From Phanerodontia chrysosporium (Eukaryota; Basidiomycota; Agaricomycetes; Polyporales; Phanerochaetaceae): DNA of 64,000 bases. Positions within the stretch are counted from its first letter, which is position 1. Each line of letters starts with the position of its first letter. The stretch spans positions 23,501-87,500 of the forward strand of contig MJGA01000049.1 of NCBI GenBank assembly GCA_001910725.1. Direction: 5' to 3'. Under the pieces are notes generated by a model, which worked only from the letters and a program-made list of their open reading frames with translations, was not told where the DNA came from and ran no database searches. The position numbers were made by a program, and so were the translations under genes. Below are positions 1-11,093 of this stretch, piece after piece.

Positions 1-626
1 TCGGCCAACGTGCTTCATGACATGCTTGTGACTTATCCCCGGCTGGGTCATTCGTTGCGCGTCGCGTCGCCCGAGGATGAGAAGTATCGGGCACCGAAGG
101 CAGTATGGGACCGTGTTGTTGAGCTGGGGTGTGACAAGAACATCTGGTGGGGCAAGGACCCCAAGGAAGCCGTTCAAGGCGCAGACCTTGTCGTCACTGA
201 TACATGGTGAGTAGTATCGGCTATCATACATTCACAATCTAACCCTTGTCGCAGGATCTCCATGGGCCAAGAAGCAGAAAAAGCTGAACGTCTCCAAGCG
301 TTCCAAGGCTACCAGGTTACAGAAGCTCTGTGCCGGGAGGGAGGTGCGAATCCCGACTGGAAGTTTATGCATTGCTTGCCGCGTAAGCCAGACGAGGTGG
401 ACGACGAGGTATGGGGGAGCGAATGCGTCTGTAATAGCGTGCTCACGGGATTCCACCAAGGTGTTCTACGGCCCGCGGTCGCTCGTATTCCCCGAGGCAG
501 ACAATCGCAAGTGGACGATTATGGCATTGTTCGAGTGTGTATCTTGTCTCTCGCTGAGGTGTGATCGCCGCTAACTGTGGATCTTCTAGTATGCTTTTCG
601 GAAAATGGGATCTGAGCCCGCCGTAG
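1..626 (+). CDS. ARG3: ornithine carbamoyltransferase, 3' part (exons 1-206, 255-408, 461-534, 590-626)
   Basis: This enzyme makes citrulline from ornithine and carbamoyl phosphate in arginine synthesis; in fungi it is usually mitochondrial. The window opens inside the gene, leaving the last 156 residues. Three GT-AG introns (48, 52 and 55 bases) must be removed to keep the frame open to the TAG at 624-626. The product shows NVLHDML near the start, the SMGQE loop at the exon 1/2 junction, the ornithine-site motif HCLPR (about 373-387), and [10 protein letters not shown] in exon 3, all in the order known for this family. Nothing looks broken. The downstream gene lies 356 bases away on the same strand. 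The assignment is firm; the last exon is short and its splice acceptor is the least certain part. Confidence 0.95.
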
Positions 627-982
627 ATAGTTGTTCTCCAGGGCATATGTGCCCGAGGCATTGGATAATCTCGGGGCCTGTAACATCTCGTAGAGTAGAT
701 CCTTTGTATAGGCCAGTAGCAAAAGTGAGCCGTAGTCATTCACCGTAGCACGCGCAAAGGCGAGCATTGTGGGGATCACGAGTCACAGAAGTAATCGAGC
801 ACGTGGCGTGACGTCACGTCTGGGGAAGGACGTCGTCCAGTTTGGAATTCGAGCAAGCCGTATTTTATCCCAAACGCCGCTACGCCCTCCGGCTCCTCTT
901 CGTCTCCCTCTTGCCCCTCCTCCCCTCCTCGAGACCTTGTTTTCTCCTACACATCCCCCGTGTATCCCCACGTCTAGCAGCC
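627..982 (+). promoter_or_regulatory. glycogen synthase upstream region with E-box, CRE and CT-rich tract
   Basis: This is the space between the carbamoyltransferase stop and the glycogen synthase start. It holds a CACGTG palindrome at 800-805 and, four bases on, a perfect cAMP-response-type palindrome TGACGTCA at 809-816. A strongly pyrimidine-rich run at about 885-955, typical of fungal core promoters, sits just before the ATG at 983. bZIP factors of the CREB/ATF class bind TGACGTCA and bHLH factors bind CACGTG. Their use here is inferred from position only. The 3' end signals of the upstream gene must also lie here. Confidence 0.5.
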
Positions 983-3554
983 ATGTCAGACGGAGAGCTC
1001 AAGCGAGACGTCAGGAACCCCATACTCTTCGAATGCGCCTGGGAAGTCGCGAACAAAGTCGGCGGTATCTACACCGTCATCAAGACCAAAGTCCCAGTCA
1101 CCGTGTCCGAGTTCGGCGAGAGGTACTGTCTCATAGGTCCACTCAGCTACAAGACTGCGCCGATGGAGGTCGAGGCCCAAGAGCCTCATGATCCTCACCT
1201 CGCGAGCACCTTGGACGCGATGCGTAGCGCTGGTGTCAAATGTCTTTACGGCCGATGGCTGGTCGAAGGTGCTCCCCGCGTCCTTCTCTTCGACACCGGT
1301 AGCCAGTACTCGCGACTTGATGAGTGGAAAGGTGATCTCTGGAATCTCGCTGGCATTCCGACACCACCCAACGATCACGAAACCAACGAGACGATTGTCT
1401 TCGGATACATTGTGGCATGGTTCCTCGGCGAAGTGCGTATGCCTATTGCCTCATGAGAGATAATTTCGCTGACATCAGAGCAGTATGTGGCGCGCCAACT
1501 CTCGACTGCCGTAGTCGCTCACTTCCACGAGTGGCAGGCAGGTTTGGCGATTCCTCTGTTACGCAAGCGTCACGTCGACGTCACGACTGTCTTCACCACT
1601 CACGCGACTCTGCTCGGCCGCTACCTCTGCGCCGGCAGCGTCGATTTCTACAACAATTTGCAGTATTTTGACGTGGACCACGAAGCTGGAAAGCGCGGAA
1701 TCTACCATCGATACTGCATCGAGCGATCTGCGGCGCATTGTGCCGACGTTTTCACGACAGTCTCCCATATCACCGCGTACGAATCCGAGCATCTACTGAA
1801 GCGGAAGCCGGATGGTGTCCTGCCGAACGGCCTCAATGTCGTCAAATTCCAGGCCATGCACGAGTTCCAGAATCTTCATGCGGCAGCGAAGGAGAAGATC
1901 AACGAGTTCGTTCGTGGACACTTCTACGGTCATTTTGATTTTGATTTGGACAACACTCTCTATGTATGTGATCGCGTACCGTTGCTACCCGCATGTCACT
2001 GACGGACGATGCAGATGTTCACCGCAGGGCGCTACGAATACCGGAACAAAGGAGTAGACATGTTCATCGAGGGTCTTGCACGTACGCTCGTTGTTTTCTG
2101 CGCGATCTCTCAATACTCACTTGCTTGCAGGACTCAACTATCGCCTGAAGAAGGCTGGATCGAAGACAACCGTCGTAGCGTTTATCATCATGCCAGCTGC
2201 GACACACTCCTACACGATCGACGCTCTAAAGGGCCAAGCAGTCACTAAGCAGCTGCGCGACACTGTTTCCGAAATTCAAAACAAGATCGGCAAGCGTTTG
2301 TTCGACCATGCCATGCGCTCAAACGGGTGCGTATATTTATTTATATGCTCCTCATATTTTACTAAGCTATGAGTCAGCGAACATGCTACTCTTCCTACCC
2401 CAGACGATCTTCTCTCCGATGAGGACAAGGTGTTGCTCAAGCGCCGCATCTTTGCTCTCAAGCGCAATGCGCTCCCTCCAGTCACTACTCACAACATGGC
2501 AGACGACGTGAACGATCCGATCCTCAATCAGATTCGTCGCGTCCAACTCTTCAACTCGGAAGCGGATCGAGTAAAGATAGTCTTTCACCCAGACTTCCTC
2601 AACTCCAACAATCCCATTCTCGGGATGGACTACGAAGAGTTCGTTCGTGGTTGCCATCTAGGCGTCTTCCCATCGTACTATGAACCATGGGGTTACACTC
2701 CAGCCGAGTGTACAGTGGTACGTCTTTCGCACCGGAAACGCTTTAGTTGCTTCACTCACCCTCGAGTAGATGGGTATCCCTTCGATTACCACTAACCTGT
2801 CCGGCTTTGGCTGCTTCATGCAAGATCTTATCGAGCGGCCCCAGGACGAGGGTTGCTATATCATCGATCGGCGCAGTCAGTCTGTGGAGGACTCCGTCAA
2901 TCAACTGACGGATTATATGTTCTCGTTTGCTACTCGGACGCGCCGGCAACGCATCAACCAGCGCAACCGGGTTGAACGTCTGAGTCCCCTCCTTGACTGG
3001 AAGAATCTCGGGATTGAATACTCTAAGGCGCGTCAACTTGCTTTGCGTCGCGCGTACCCGGATGCGTTCTATGGCGGCGAGGAAGAAGAGCAGTTCGAAT
3101 TCAGCGGCCCGGAGCGCATGATGCCACAGTCCGTGCCTGCTAGTCCTCGCTTCCGTAACTCAGGATTCGCGACACCTGGCGACCTCGGTACTCTAACGGA
3201 AGAGGTAGGCTTCGCGCAGTTGCAGCTTGAAGTGACGCTCACCATGCCTTACAGATGCAGGGACTGTCCACAAGTGACTATCGTGGTTATCCTTGGCCGG
3301 CGAGCGCAGAAGACGAAGAGGAAGGCTATCCTTTGTGAGTGCACCCATCTACATTGCGTACAAGGAAGCTTACACCCAGCCGCAGCCCCTTGGTCATGAA
3401 GGTTCGCTCGCGCGCAAGTTCGATTATGTCGGGAGCCAGTACACCCGGTGGTGGCAAGTCCAACAGTCTGAGCGAGGGTGATCTTCGCAAAGCTGACGCC
3501 GCTCTGAGTCACGTCCATGAGTACCAGGCAAATGGTGTCAACGGCAAGCACTGA
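983..3554 (+). CDS. GSY1: glycogen [starch] synthase, complete, eight exons
   Basis: Glycogen synthase (GT3 family) extends cytosolic glycogen chains from UDP-glucose. Exons are 983-1432, 1484-1963, 2015-2081, 2131-2326, 2378-2717, 2770-3204, 3255-3334 and 3386-3554. The seven introns are each about 50 bases, and the product is 738 residues, within the normal fungal range. Visible landmarks are the N-terminal [13 protein letters not shown] nucleotide-sugar loop, FHEWQAG, and the catalytic glutamate pair spaced E-X7-E in [11 protein letters not shown] at the end of exon 5. The C-terminal tail (exons 6-8) is serine-rich, including [12 protein letters not shown]. In yeast this region carries inhibitory phosphorylation sites, so phospho-control is likely here too. 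The ATG at 983 starts the conserved N-terminus. No stops or frameshifts were found. Confidence 0.97.
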
Positions 3555-3685
3555 TCAGTGATATTTGTGTATTAGTCTACTAGTAGCCAACGTCGCGATT
3601 TGGGAATCGTAAAATGCTTATGTAGTTGACTGGACATAGAATACATGGCATGGATGGCATGGATAGAGAGTCGTGTCTGTATATT

Positions 3686-3691
3686 AATAAA
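3686..3691 (+). other. possible poly(A) signal for glycogen synthase
   Basis: AATAAA lies 130 bases after the glycogen synthase stop and just before the tRNA gene. It is the only canonical hexamer I saw in this gap. Fungal polyadenylation signals are loose, so this is a plausible rather than a firm site. Confidence 0.3.
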
Positions 3692-3711
3692 CACATTTTA
3701 CATGCGAACAC

Positions 3712-3784
3712 GGCCGACTAGCTCAGTTGGTTAGAGCGTGGTGCTAATAACGCCAAGGTCGTCGGTTCGATCCCGGCGTTGGCC
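3712..3784 (+). tRNA. tRNA-Ile (anticodon AAT)
   Basis: A 73-base cloverleaf can be drawn. The acceptor stem GGCCGAC pairs with GTTGGCC (one G-T pair). The D arm includes GCTCAGTTGGTTAGAGC. The anticodon stem TGGTG/CGCCA encloses loop CTAATAA with anticodon AAT, and the T loop is GTTCGATCC. There is no intron and, as in eukaryotic genes, no encoded CCA requirement. The A34 base would be deaminated to inosine to read Ile codons. Confidence 0.95.
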
Positions 3785-3837
3785 ATAACCCTTTTTGTTC
3801 CTTCACATTCTAGCATTAGCTTGCTTGGCAAACTAAG

Positions 3838-4468
3838 ATAAGATAGGCCCAGTCCACTTTCCTCAGTATCACATGAGTGACATCTGTCACGCTTCGCCCC
3901 GATTTGGCGGGGGCAAAGTGTGCGAGCTCAAAATAGAGAAAGTTGTTTATAGGAAAAAAGATTCACCTTCACAGAATAATGAAGGCAAGGCTCTTTAGTA
4001 TTTCTGTGAAGTTCGATTTTGCTTACTTTCTCCCAGGACGTGTATTTTGAGTCCGCAAGAGCCTCTGGAAGGTTGATTACATAATACCCGTTGTTGCGGT
4101 AGGTGCAGTGCTGACAGATTCTGTGACTGCTAGGACAGAGCAGGCTATCCAGTTGTGCTATGACTTTCATGCAGTAAATTATGGCCTCTAGTAGCGTTTT
4201 TGGGTACTAGTGCCCATGGAACCCTGCTAGGGAGGCTCAGGATGCAGGATGGCATTTTTGGTCCCCCTGCGTACTCATTTGAATATTCAGGGCTACACCT
4301 GCCTTACATACCAGATATTCATAGTACAGCAATGCCACTTAGGGTCGTTGTCACCTCTGGTGACTTTCTACCTCTGCTTTACGCGCACGCGAAGGGCAAG
4401 CTGCCCTACTGCACATGATCGTCACGCTTTGTCACGATCTGAGGGAAGTGGACTGGGTCTATCTTATG
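3838..4468. mobile_element. MITE-like element with ~29-bp terminal inverted repeats
   Basis: The left end at 3838-3866 (ATAAGATAGGCCCAGTCC onward) is matched in inverse by the right end at 4439-4468 with about two mismatches and one length difference. The interior of about 570 bases has no convincing coding sequence; the short ORFs there lack any recognisable motif. No clear target duplication is visible, though a TA dinucleotide is possible. The hAT element begins only a few bases beyond the right end. The superfamily is not determined. Confidence 0.6.
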
Positions 4469-4789
4469 ACTCGTGCACAAGTACTGCTCGGCAAAAATAC
4501 GGATATATTCCAATATATTATGGGAGTAGGAATATATGTCCAATAAATATGGCTTCTGCATCCTTAATGTCAATACCAGTAGACGGGAATACAAATAGAA
4601 TATGATAGGATACAATACGGTACAGGCGCATTATTTACTGGTATTCTCAGAATTGTAATGTGTATGGTGGCTCGCGCACGCTGAGCAGTGGCGTAAGATT
4701 CACACGAAAAATATGAATTAAGCGCCTGGACACTGCAGCTTGTCGTCAACAACTACAGGCAAACAATTCATTCGCTATCTCACAGCCTC

Positions 4790-7700
4790 ATGTCTACGAC
4801 AGAGGACGGCGAAGGTTCTATCGAACAAAGGGTGGACAAGGCCCTGTACAAGCTCGGCATGGTCATCAACACCCTGCCGCGATTAATTCCAGAGGGCACC
4901 TCTGATGACCCCATCGCAAGATATTTTGGTGACTGGGAAGTCGACGAAGATGAGGGACCATGGCCTACAGTGGACAAGGCCTGTGTAAGGGTGTTTCAAT
5001 GCAGCCAAGAGGAACAGATGAAGGCTATTACTGGGGGGCATTACGGCATGCCGCTAGTCTACAAGTTCATGAAGCACTTCGCATCCCACCTGCGGATGGC
5101 TGAGTTTAACGGCCTACGGCTGTTGTACGAGAAGGTCAACAAGTTGATTGAGCTGACAGCCGCGGTGTAAGTGATTAGATAATAGTGCACAGCCGTAATT
5201 GCTCACCTGCCAATGTTCTCGCCCTCGTAGCATCAATGCGCACAAGGCGAAAGGCGAAGTAGTTCCCGAAGCCTCAGGTGCGCATGACGCCCGCGTGCCA
5301 GCTTGTGTCCTGGGGAAGCGCTCTCATGACGGTAAGCACCATATCATCTCGACTAAACAATCATGTCGTTGATAAGAGTAGCAGAAAACAATAGTTTTAA
5401 CTCACCGAGAGTGGACACCATCATCAACCGTGCACTGGGAATTGATAAACCAATGCCCGCGGCGTCAAAGGCATCTAAAGCGAAGTCAGCAGGGGCTAAA
5501 AAGAGTAAGGAGGACGCACTGGTCCAGAATACTACGAAGCGCCGGAAAAAGGACAAGGTGCATTCTCAAGCTAGTAGCCGCATTCGTTATACTTACCGTC
5601 TATGACGATAGAATGCTGATGATAGTGCTGAGTCGGTATCAGCTGAAAGCGATGGCGGTGGTGGTGGTGTAGGAGACAAAGATGGTGACGCCACAACAGA
5701 GACGGCCATGCCAGCTCGGCGGGGGAAGAAGCCGTACAAGGGAAAGTGGGCATTGGAGCAGTTTGCGCCACCAGTTAGAGGAAAATCTGGCAAGAAGCCG
5801 GTGTGGATATTTGTCTGCAATTGGTGCAGGTGAGTCTCGATGTCAATATATCTGTGGCGGGTCACTTACACTACATAGATATGAGCGCAGCATACCGCGC
5901 ACCAAGAACACGTTTAGCGAAGAACGTAGCAACTCCAGTAACTTGATAAGCCACTTCACAACAGCTCTTGGCTCACGCTGCAAGCGCATCAAGCCTTCCG
6001 CGTCCTTTGAAGAGTGGCTGAAGAAACACGTCAATGGCGACATTGATGTCGAAGGTGTGCCCGCGTCAAGCCGAGAGGGTGAAGCTGGCAGACAACGTGG
6101 TTTGATGCACACATTCATCGAGAACGGCATCAAGAATCCGTCGAAGGAGTCATGCCTAAGCTATAAGGGCTGTCGTGAGCATTTTGTGAAGGGCATAATC
6201 ATGGATGACCTACCGTTCACCTTCGGCAAGAAGCCTGAGATGAGGGAATGCTTCCTGTATGTCCTTCCGCATGGCTATGACATTCCGAACACCACAATGG
6301 TCCGGCGCGACTTGAAATTACTCTACGAGATGATCAATGCCAACGTCACGAAGGTGCTGACAGTGAGTAATAGTTCTGCTAGTGTGAACAGCAACTCACC
6401 ATCTGAGACTAGGCTAATACGTCCCAATTGTCAGTCTCCAGTGACTTCTGGACAAGCAAGAGTTCAGTTTTTGCATTCGGCGGCCTCCTCGTGTTCTTCA
6501 TCAGCTCGGACTGGGATTTGATTGAATGTCCGCTCGACCTGCTCCCTCTCCATGGTGACCACAGTGGTAAAACTGCCGGGAAGCTATTGTATAAGGTGCT
6601 GAAGCAGCGTGGTATCATGAAAAAGCTCTGTACGTACTGCATTCTCTACCCCTAAACAATGTACGGCTCATTTCGTCTACACTGCATAGTGGCAAATTCT
6701 GGTGATAATGCCTCGATCAATGGTGTTGCAACTACCTATCTCAGCAAACAAGTTAGCAAGAATGCGAAGTGCGCGAGCACGCAGGACATGCAGATTGGTT
6801 GCGCTGCTCACGTTGTCAACCTGGTGGTGCAGGCGTTCCTCAGCGGCTTGGGTCTTGCACCTGATCCAGATGTTGAAGACCAATACGAAGATGCCAGAGC
6901 ATTCGAGCTTGTGTACCATCGAGAGCAAGACCCAGAAGTCCAGGAGCAGCAGAAGGCAATGCGAACAGAGTCGTCATCGACTATGGATGGTGAAGACGTT
7001 GAACAGAGCGAGGAAGGAGACAATGACGACTCATCGACTGCGGAGTCTGAGTCTGATGGCGAGGATGCGAATGGCGCAGTCGATCAACATGTTGACGACG
7101 AGGGAGGCAGCAATGATGAGCAGTTAGGTTCTGACGTGGGCGACAAAGTAACTGGTGGGAAGAACAGTTTCAGACTTGGACGGCTGGGACGAAGTGCCAC
7201 TGCAAAGGTTCAGAAGGCACGCAGCAATATGCCTCTGCGCGCTGTTGATAAGGTTCGTTCATCTCTCGCCATGTTGGCACCGTGCTCAATCCTCCTTCCC
7301 ATAGCTTCATACCATTTGCGTCGACATTCTGCGCTCGGAGAAGCAGCGCAAGAAGTTCCGTGAACTCCAGCGCAAGTTCTGCAAGGAGAATGTCCATGAG
7401 CTTACACTTGTGTGGAGCATGCCGATCCGTTGGAATACGACGCATGCAGAGATTGAAAGAGCTCTAAAGCTAAAGGAGGTAAGCATATCAGAGCTTTGCT
7501 ATGTCTACACTACAATTAACATCGTCCCATAGGCTGTCAACCAGTGGGTGGATGGCTTGACTCACGGCCTTACTGGAAAGAAGTTCACTGCTGCACAGCA
7601 GAAGAAGACGAAGTTGTATCTCTTGAAGACGGACTGGGATCTGTTGGGTACCATCCTTACCACCCTCCAGGTACGTATTTGCTTAGCCGGGTGCACCTCG

Positions 7701-9158
7701 TCCTTGCTGATACTCTGTACGAAAGCCGTTTAAGGAAATCACACTCAGCTTCTCGCGCAAGGGCGTTCCAACAATCTCCCTCATGCTGCTGCTCTACAAG
7801 GCAATGGAATCTCAGCTCAAGGAGTTCAAGACAACATATTCCACACATCCAGAGCTTCGGAGAGGTCTCAGGCTTGCCGAGGGGAAGTTAGAGATTCATC
7901 TGAGCAAGGCGTTGTTGGGGAAGTACCCACTTCTCGGTGCAGGTGTGTTCTTATCGAGCTGAGACATTATCTCTGACATATTCTTACTCTTACTTTAGTT
8001 CTCCACTCTTTCATCCGTGTCGCGTACTTTGAAAACTCAAACCTTTGGTCAGACACTGTTGCCAAGCGTGCTCGGAACCTTCTTAACGAAGTTTATGAAG
8101 AATACAAGGTCTTACACCCATCCCGCAATGGCACATCAACGCCCTCCTCATCTATCCTGTCATCAAGCTCCAACTCCTCGGGATCCATCTTTGCGTCTGC
8201 TGTCCGTGCCACTGGTGTCCCATTAAGCCCCATAAAGTCCGAGCCTGAGCTGTACACGCAACCGGGCTGGTATCCCTGCGACAATCCTGACGGGGCGCTT
8301 ACATGGTGGAAGGTGCGCCGTTCTCAATATTCTTGGCTTGAGTACGTCCTCATTGCGCTGATTATTGTCACAGTTTTCTAATTCCCTACGGTTTTATTCT
8401 TGTAAGCGCCCAGTAGGCACTAGGGGTTAGAGTCATGGACTAGGGTTAGGACAGGTACGCGTCAGAACGCGGTCACGTGTTGGTCACGTGCTGGGAAAGG
8501 ACTCAGAGTCATGTGAGGATCTTATCTTTATCTTATCTATGATGTAGACGCTCCGGTACAAGGGTATAGTAGGTAGCCGGACCCAGGGTCCGAGTAGTGT
8601 ATTCTAGAATAGCGTAGAAGGTTCCGGACACATCCGGTACTCGGCTTTAGACTTCGCCGAGCCCGGAGTGTCTTGGCAAGTATTGCACCATCATCACGCC
8701 ATCGCGCATGTGATGGGCAGTATCAAGGGTCTCGGGTAGTACCAGGGGTCCTTCCCTTCATGTATATATACCGGGCTCTGCTGGGCTTAAGTCCCCAGCA
8801 TCATCTACCTCGTCTTTCACCCACTTCACTCGCACACTCGCAGTCAAGTCCAACCCCACTTAAGCTACTAAGGTAAGTAGCGGGGTTTACTTTGACAATT
8901 ATACCTCAGGAAATCGGACCGAAGTACCTTCCGGTGCTCGCTCTGACTGCCAGAGACATCCTTGCGATCCTGGGTGTTAGCGTCTCGGTTGAGAGACCAT
9001 TCTCCCAATGCAAGCACACCCTCACCGATGCTCGCTCCTCAATGACTGCGAAGACGGCATCCCGTACTGTCATCACGAAGGAGTGGCTAAAGCGCGGCTT
9101 CGGCAAGGACATACACTATCTCGACGGTGTCTCCATTTGGGAGCGTTCCGCTGAATAG
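4790..9158 (+). CDS. hAT-family transposase, multi-exon, apparently intact
   Basis: About 12 exons can be chained in frame, the first being 4790-5166, 5231-5331, 5382-5557 and 5612-5829, giving a product of about 1,070 residues. In order it shows an acidic N-terminal region, a lysine-rich linker, a zinc-finger-like part with CNWCR at its exon end, and SSDFWTSK carrying the first catalytic Asp. Next come SGDNASING with the second Asp, CAAHVVNLV (CxxH motif), a long acidic insert, and RWNTTHAEIERAL with the catalytic Glu region. The C-terminus is the hAT dimerisation domain (SVSVERPFSQ). Every junction I traced keeps phase and I saw no internal stop. The last intron, originally about 60 bases, now contains a solo LTR and is about 590 bases long, which could reduce splicing. 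Whether it is expressed cannot be judged. Confidence 0.88.
8366..8897 (+). repeat. solo LTR inside the last hAT intron (532 bp)
   Basis: It begins TGTCACAG, ends TTTGACA (inverted TGTCA/TGACA tips), and is flanked on both sides by ATTAT (8361-8365 and 8898-8902), an exact 5-base target duplication. Inside are two CACGTG boxes (8474-8479, 8485-8490) and a TATA-like stretch near 8762, as in an LTR promoter. No internal retrotransposon sequence is present, so it is a recombination product. It must be younger than the surrounding hAT element. Confidence 0.9.
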
Positions 9159-9369
9159 ACATCTCTGCACCTGTTGCACCTTCTTGTGCTGCAGTTGGCA
9201 CACTCACTAGTATTACAATATTATGAAGTCAATACCAGTATCATCTCAATACAATACAGTACGAGTTGAACTCATTATGGCGCAGTCATTGTTCATTCGT
9301 ATTGAATCATATTAAATAAATATGCCCATTTTCGATATTTACTAATATTTGCCGAGCACTATGCACAAG

Positions 9370-9829
9370 TCGCTACTATCATGTGAGCTGGAGTGGCCCA
9401 GTGTGACAATTAGCACCAATGCATTTGTGCAACATGTTTGCTGCATTTCACGTAAATTGTGCTGCTGGATGTCCAAACATACATGTGAGTGGGCTGTACA
9501 CAGCAAGCAAAGAGTGAAAGGGTGGGCAGTGTTTCATTTTGATATAATAAACCAGACCCTATGCAGCTGAGATAAAGAAATACACTATAAATCATGTCCT
9601 GAGTGTGCCTCTGCAAACCAAGATCCACTATATTCCTCTTCCATACACGTCCCGTAATAGCACAACATGAAGAAATCAAAGAAATGGCTGACCATGATGC
9701 AGAACGCAGGAAAAAAATGTGTTTTTTTGTGAAGGAGGTTTAGGGAGCCTGCCAACCCTACCAAGGAGAATAATACAGTAAGAAATTGACTAGCATCAAT
9801 GGAAGAGTTGTGTACTCACTATGCAATAG
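9370..9829. other. unassigned stretch
   Basis: There is no gene here. Short ORFs on both strands lack motifs. Directly after the hAT duplication, this DNA continues the pre-insertion sequence that also flanks the left side. A homopolymer of T lies near 9720. Confidence 0.3.
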
Positions 9830-10420
9830 TGTTACAGTTCTTTGTCTCAATCCTTAGAGTTAGGGGTAGCAGGTGACAGAAGTGATTACTCCGAACTGTG
9901 ACATGCAGAAGCGCTTGCGTGATAGCCCTAGGCTTGGGGTTGGTCACATGATACAGCAGTCACGTGATGCACACACGTGCAGTATCCCAGGGTCACATGG
10001 TCAAAGGTCTAGAAGCAGACAAAGGTCTGGAAGTGTCAAGACACTCCGGAATGGACTAAAAAGTCCTGAAGGTCTCTGGACAGGTTCGGACAGTGCTGGA
10101 ACATTCTGGGGGTTTCTGGGACATCGTAGAAACATTTAGAAATGTGTAAGGGAATGTAGGAATGCCTGTAGGGCACTAGTTAATAGCGTAGTAGGTATTA
10201 GATAGCTAGGACCCTGAACACCGGTCTCTGATGCATATGAATATAAACCCTGAGGGCTAAGGTGCCTCTCCAGCTTCAATCTCATCGCATCTCACCTTTC
10301 TAGTCTCTATACCTCGTCTTCAAGCTTGGCTACACCCTGTGTAGTCCAAGTAAACCTTTGCCAGTGAGTATTGCTGGTTGGTTTGATGTATAGACACTAG
10401 GGCAGTGCATTTTTGTAATA
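9830..10420 (+). repeat. solo LTR (591 bp) with target duplication AATAG
   Basis: It starts TGTTACAG, ends TTTTTGTAATA, and is flanked by AATAG at 9825-9829 and 10421-10425. It carries CACGTG boxes at 9961-9966 and 9974-9979 and a TATA-like ATATGAATATAAACC near 10237. The hairpin-forming AAGCTTGG...CCAAG lies near 10313. A nearly full-length relative lies in inverse orientation at 34010-34599, so this is a repeated family. The family is distinct from the solo LTR at 8366. Confidence 0.88.
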
Positions 10421-10762
10421 AATAGATATGCAGATCTAGGCCATCTTCTCCAGCTTGAAAGGTCCCCGTTATGAACAGAGTTATATCTTTACACACTCTA
10501 ACCTGGTCAGAACTTCGAGCAATACCTAGGACTTAGAGGTGCAGAAAGAGACTGAGACAATGCGAGAGGCTGCAGAGATGTCACTGGACAGTTCTGTAGT
10601 GGAGAAGTTATTGGACCCAATGGCAATGCCTTTACAGGAGTTCTTAGTCATCAGTAAGCACCTGCGTAGTTTCAGTACACTGTTAGAATGACACACCTTC
10701 ACAGATGCCATCAATACAGCTCACCCAACACCTCCGTCCACCTCCACATATACCCCTCACAT
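10421..10762. other. unassigned stretch between LTR remnants
   Basis: No recognisable gene was found. A short stretch reading as an acidic peptide (about 10530-10640) is followed by CT-rich DNA. Confidence 0.2.
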
Positions 10763-10836
10763 TGTCACAGTTTTTCGTCTCAACCCTTAGGGTTAGGGGC
10801 AACAGATGACAGAAGCGATTACTCTGAACTGTAACA
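10763..10836 (+). repeat. 74-bp fragment identical in layout to the 5' tip of the 9830 LTR family
   Basis: The segment runs from TGTCACAG to CTGTAACA and matches the first ~75 bases of the LTRs at 9830 and 34599. It stops exactly where those LTRs show an internal inverse copy of their own tip. It contains CCCTTAGGGTTAGGGG, a telomere-like run. No target duplication was seen. Confidence 0.7.
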
Positions 10837-11093
10837 TTCCGATTCCCTCAAGGAATCGGTTTACTGTTTTTCGAGAGGGCAAAAAACATGACCTTAGCTG
10901 CAGCACCCGTCGGTCGATAGTTGCCGAGCCACCCATGTTTGTTTCCGCAGATTCGTTCAAGACCTGGAAATAACAGTACTTTATTACTTCATTTTGGCAC
11001 ACGTTTACAGAAATTGGGTGCATTTCACGGTCACGCTGTGGCTTTTTATGTTTCCCCCGAAATCGCAGGTATTGCAGATATTTCCTTTTTCAG

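Larger units (their letters stand above)
4482..9361 (+). mobile_element. complete hAT transposon (4,880 bp) with exact 8-bp target duplication
   Basis: The left end TACTGCTCGGCAAAAATA and the inverse of the right end TAGTGCTCGGCAAATATT form terminal inverted repeats. The identical octamer TGCACAAG flanks both sides (4474-4481 and 9362-9369), which is the duplication length expected of hAT elements. Short subterminal motifs such as TCAATACCAGTA recur near both ends (about 4569 and 9231) and may be transposase-binding sites. The element carries one spliced transposase gene, and a solo LTR sits in its last intron. Confidence 0.93.

Noticed and set aside
842..982. Reading glycogen synthase from an upstream in-frame start
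   Set aside because: The frame is open upstream of 983, but this stretch is the CT-rich promoter tract, and the conserved N-terminus begins at the ATG at 983.
3712..3784. The tRNA gene as an integration site for the downstream elements
   Set aside because: No repeated tRNA end is found downstream, and the adjacent elements have their own unrelated target duplications.
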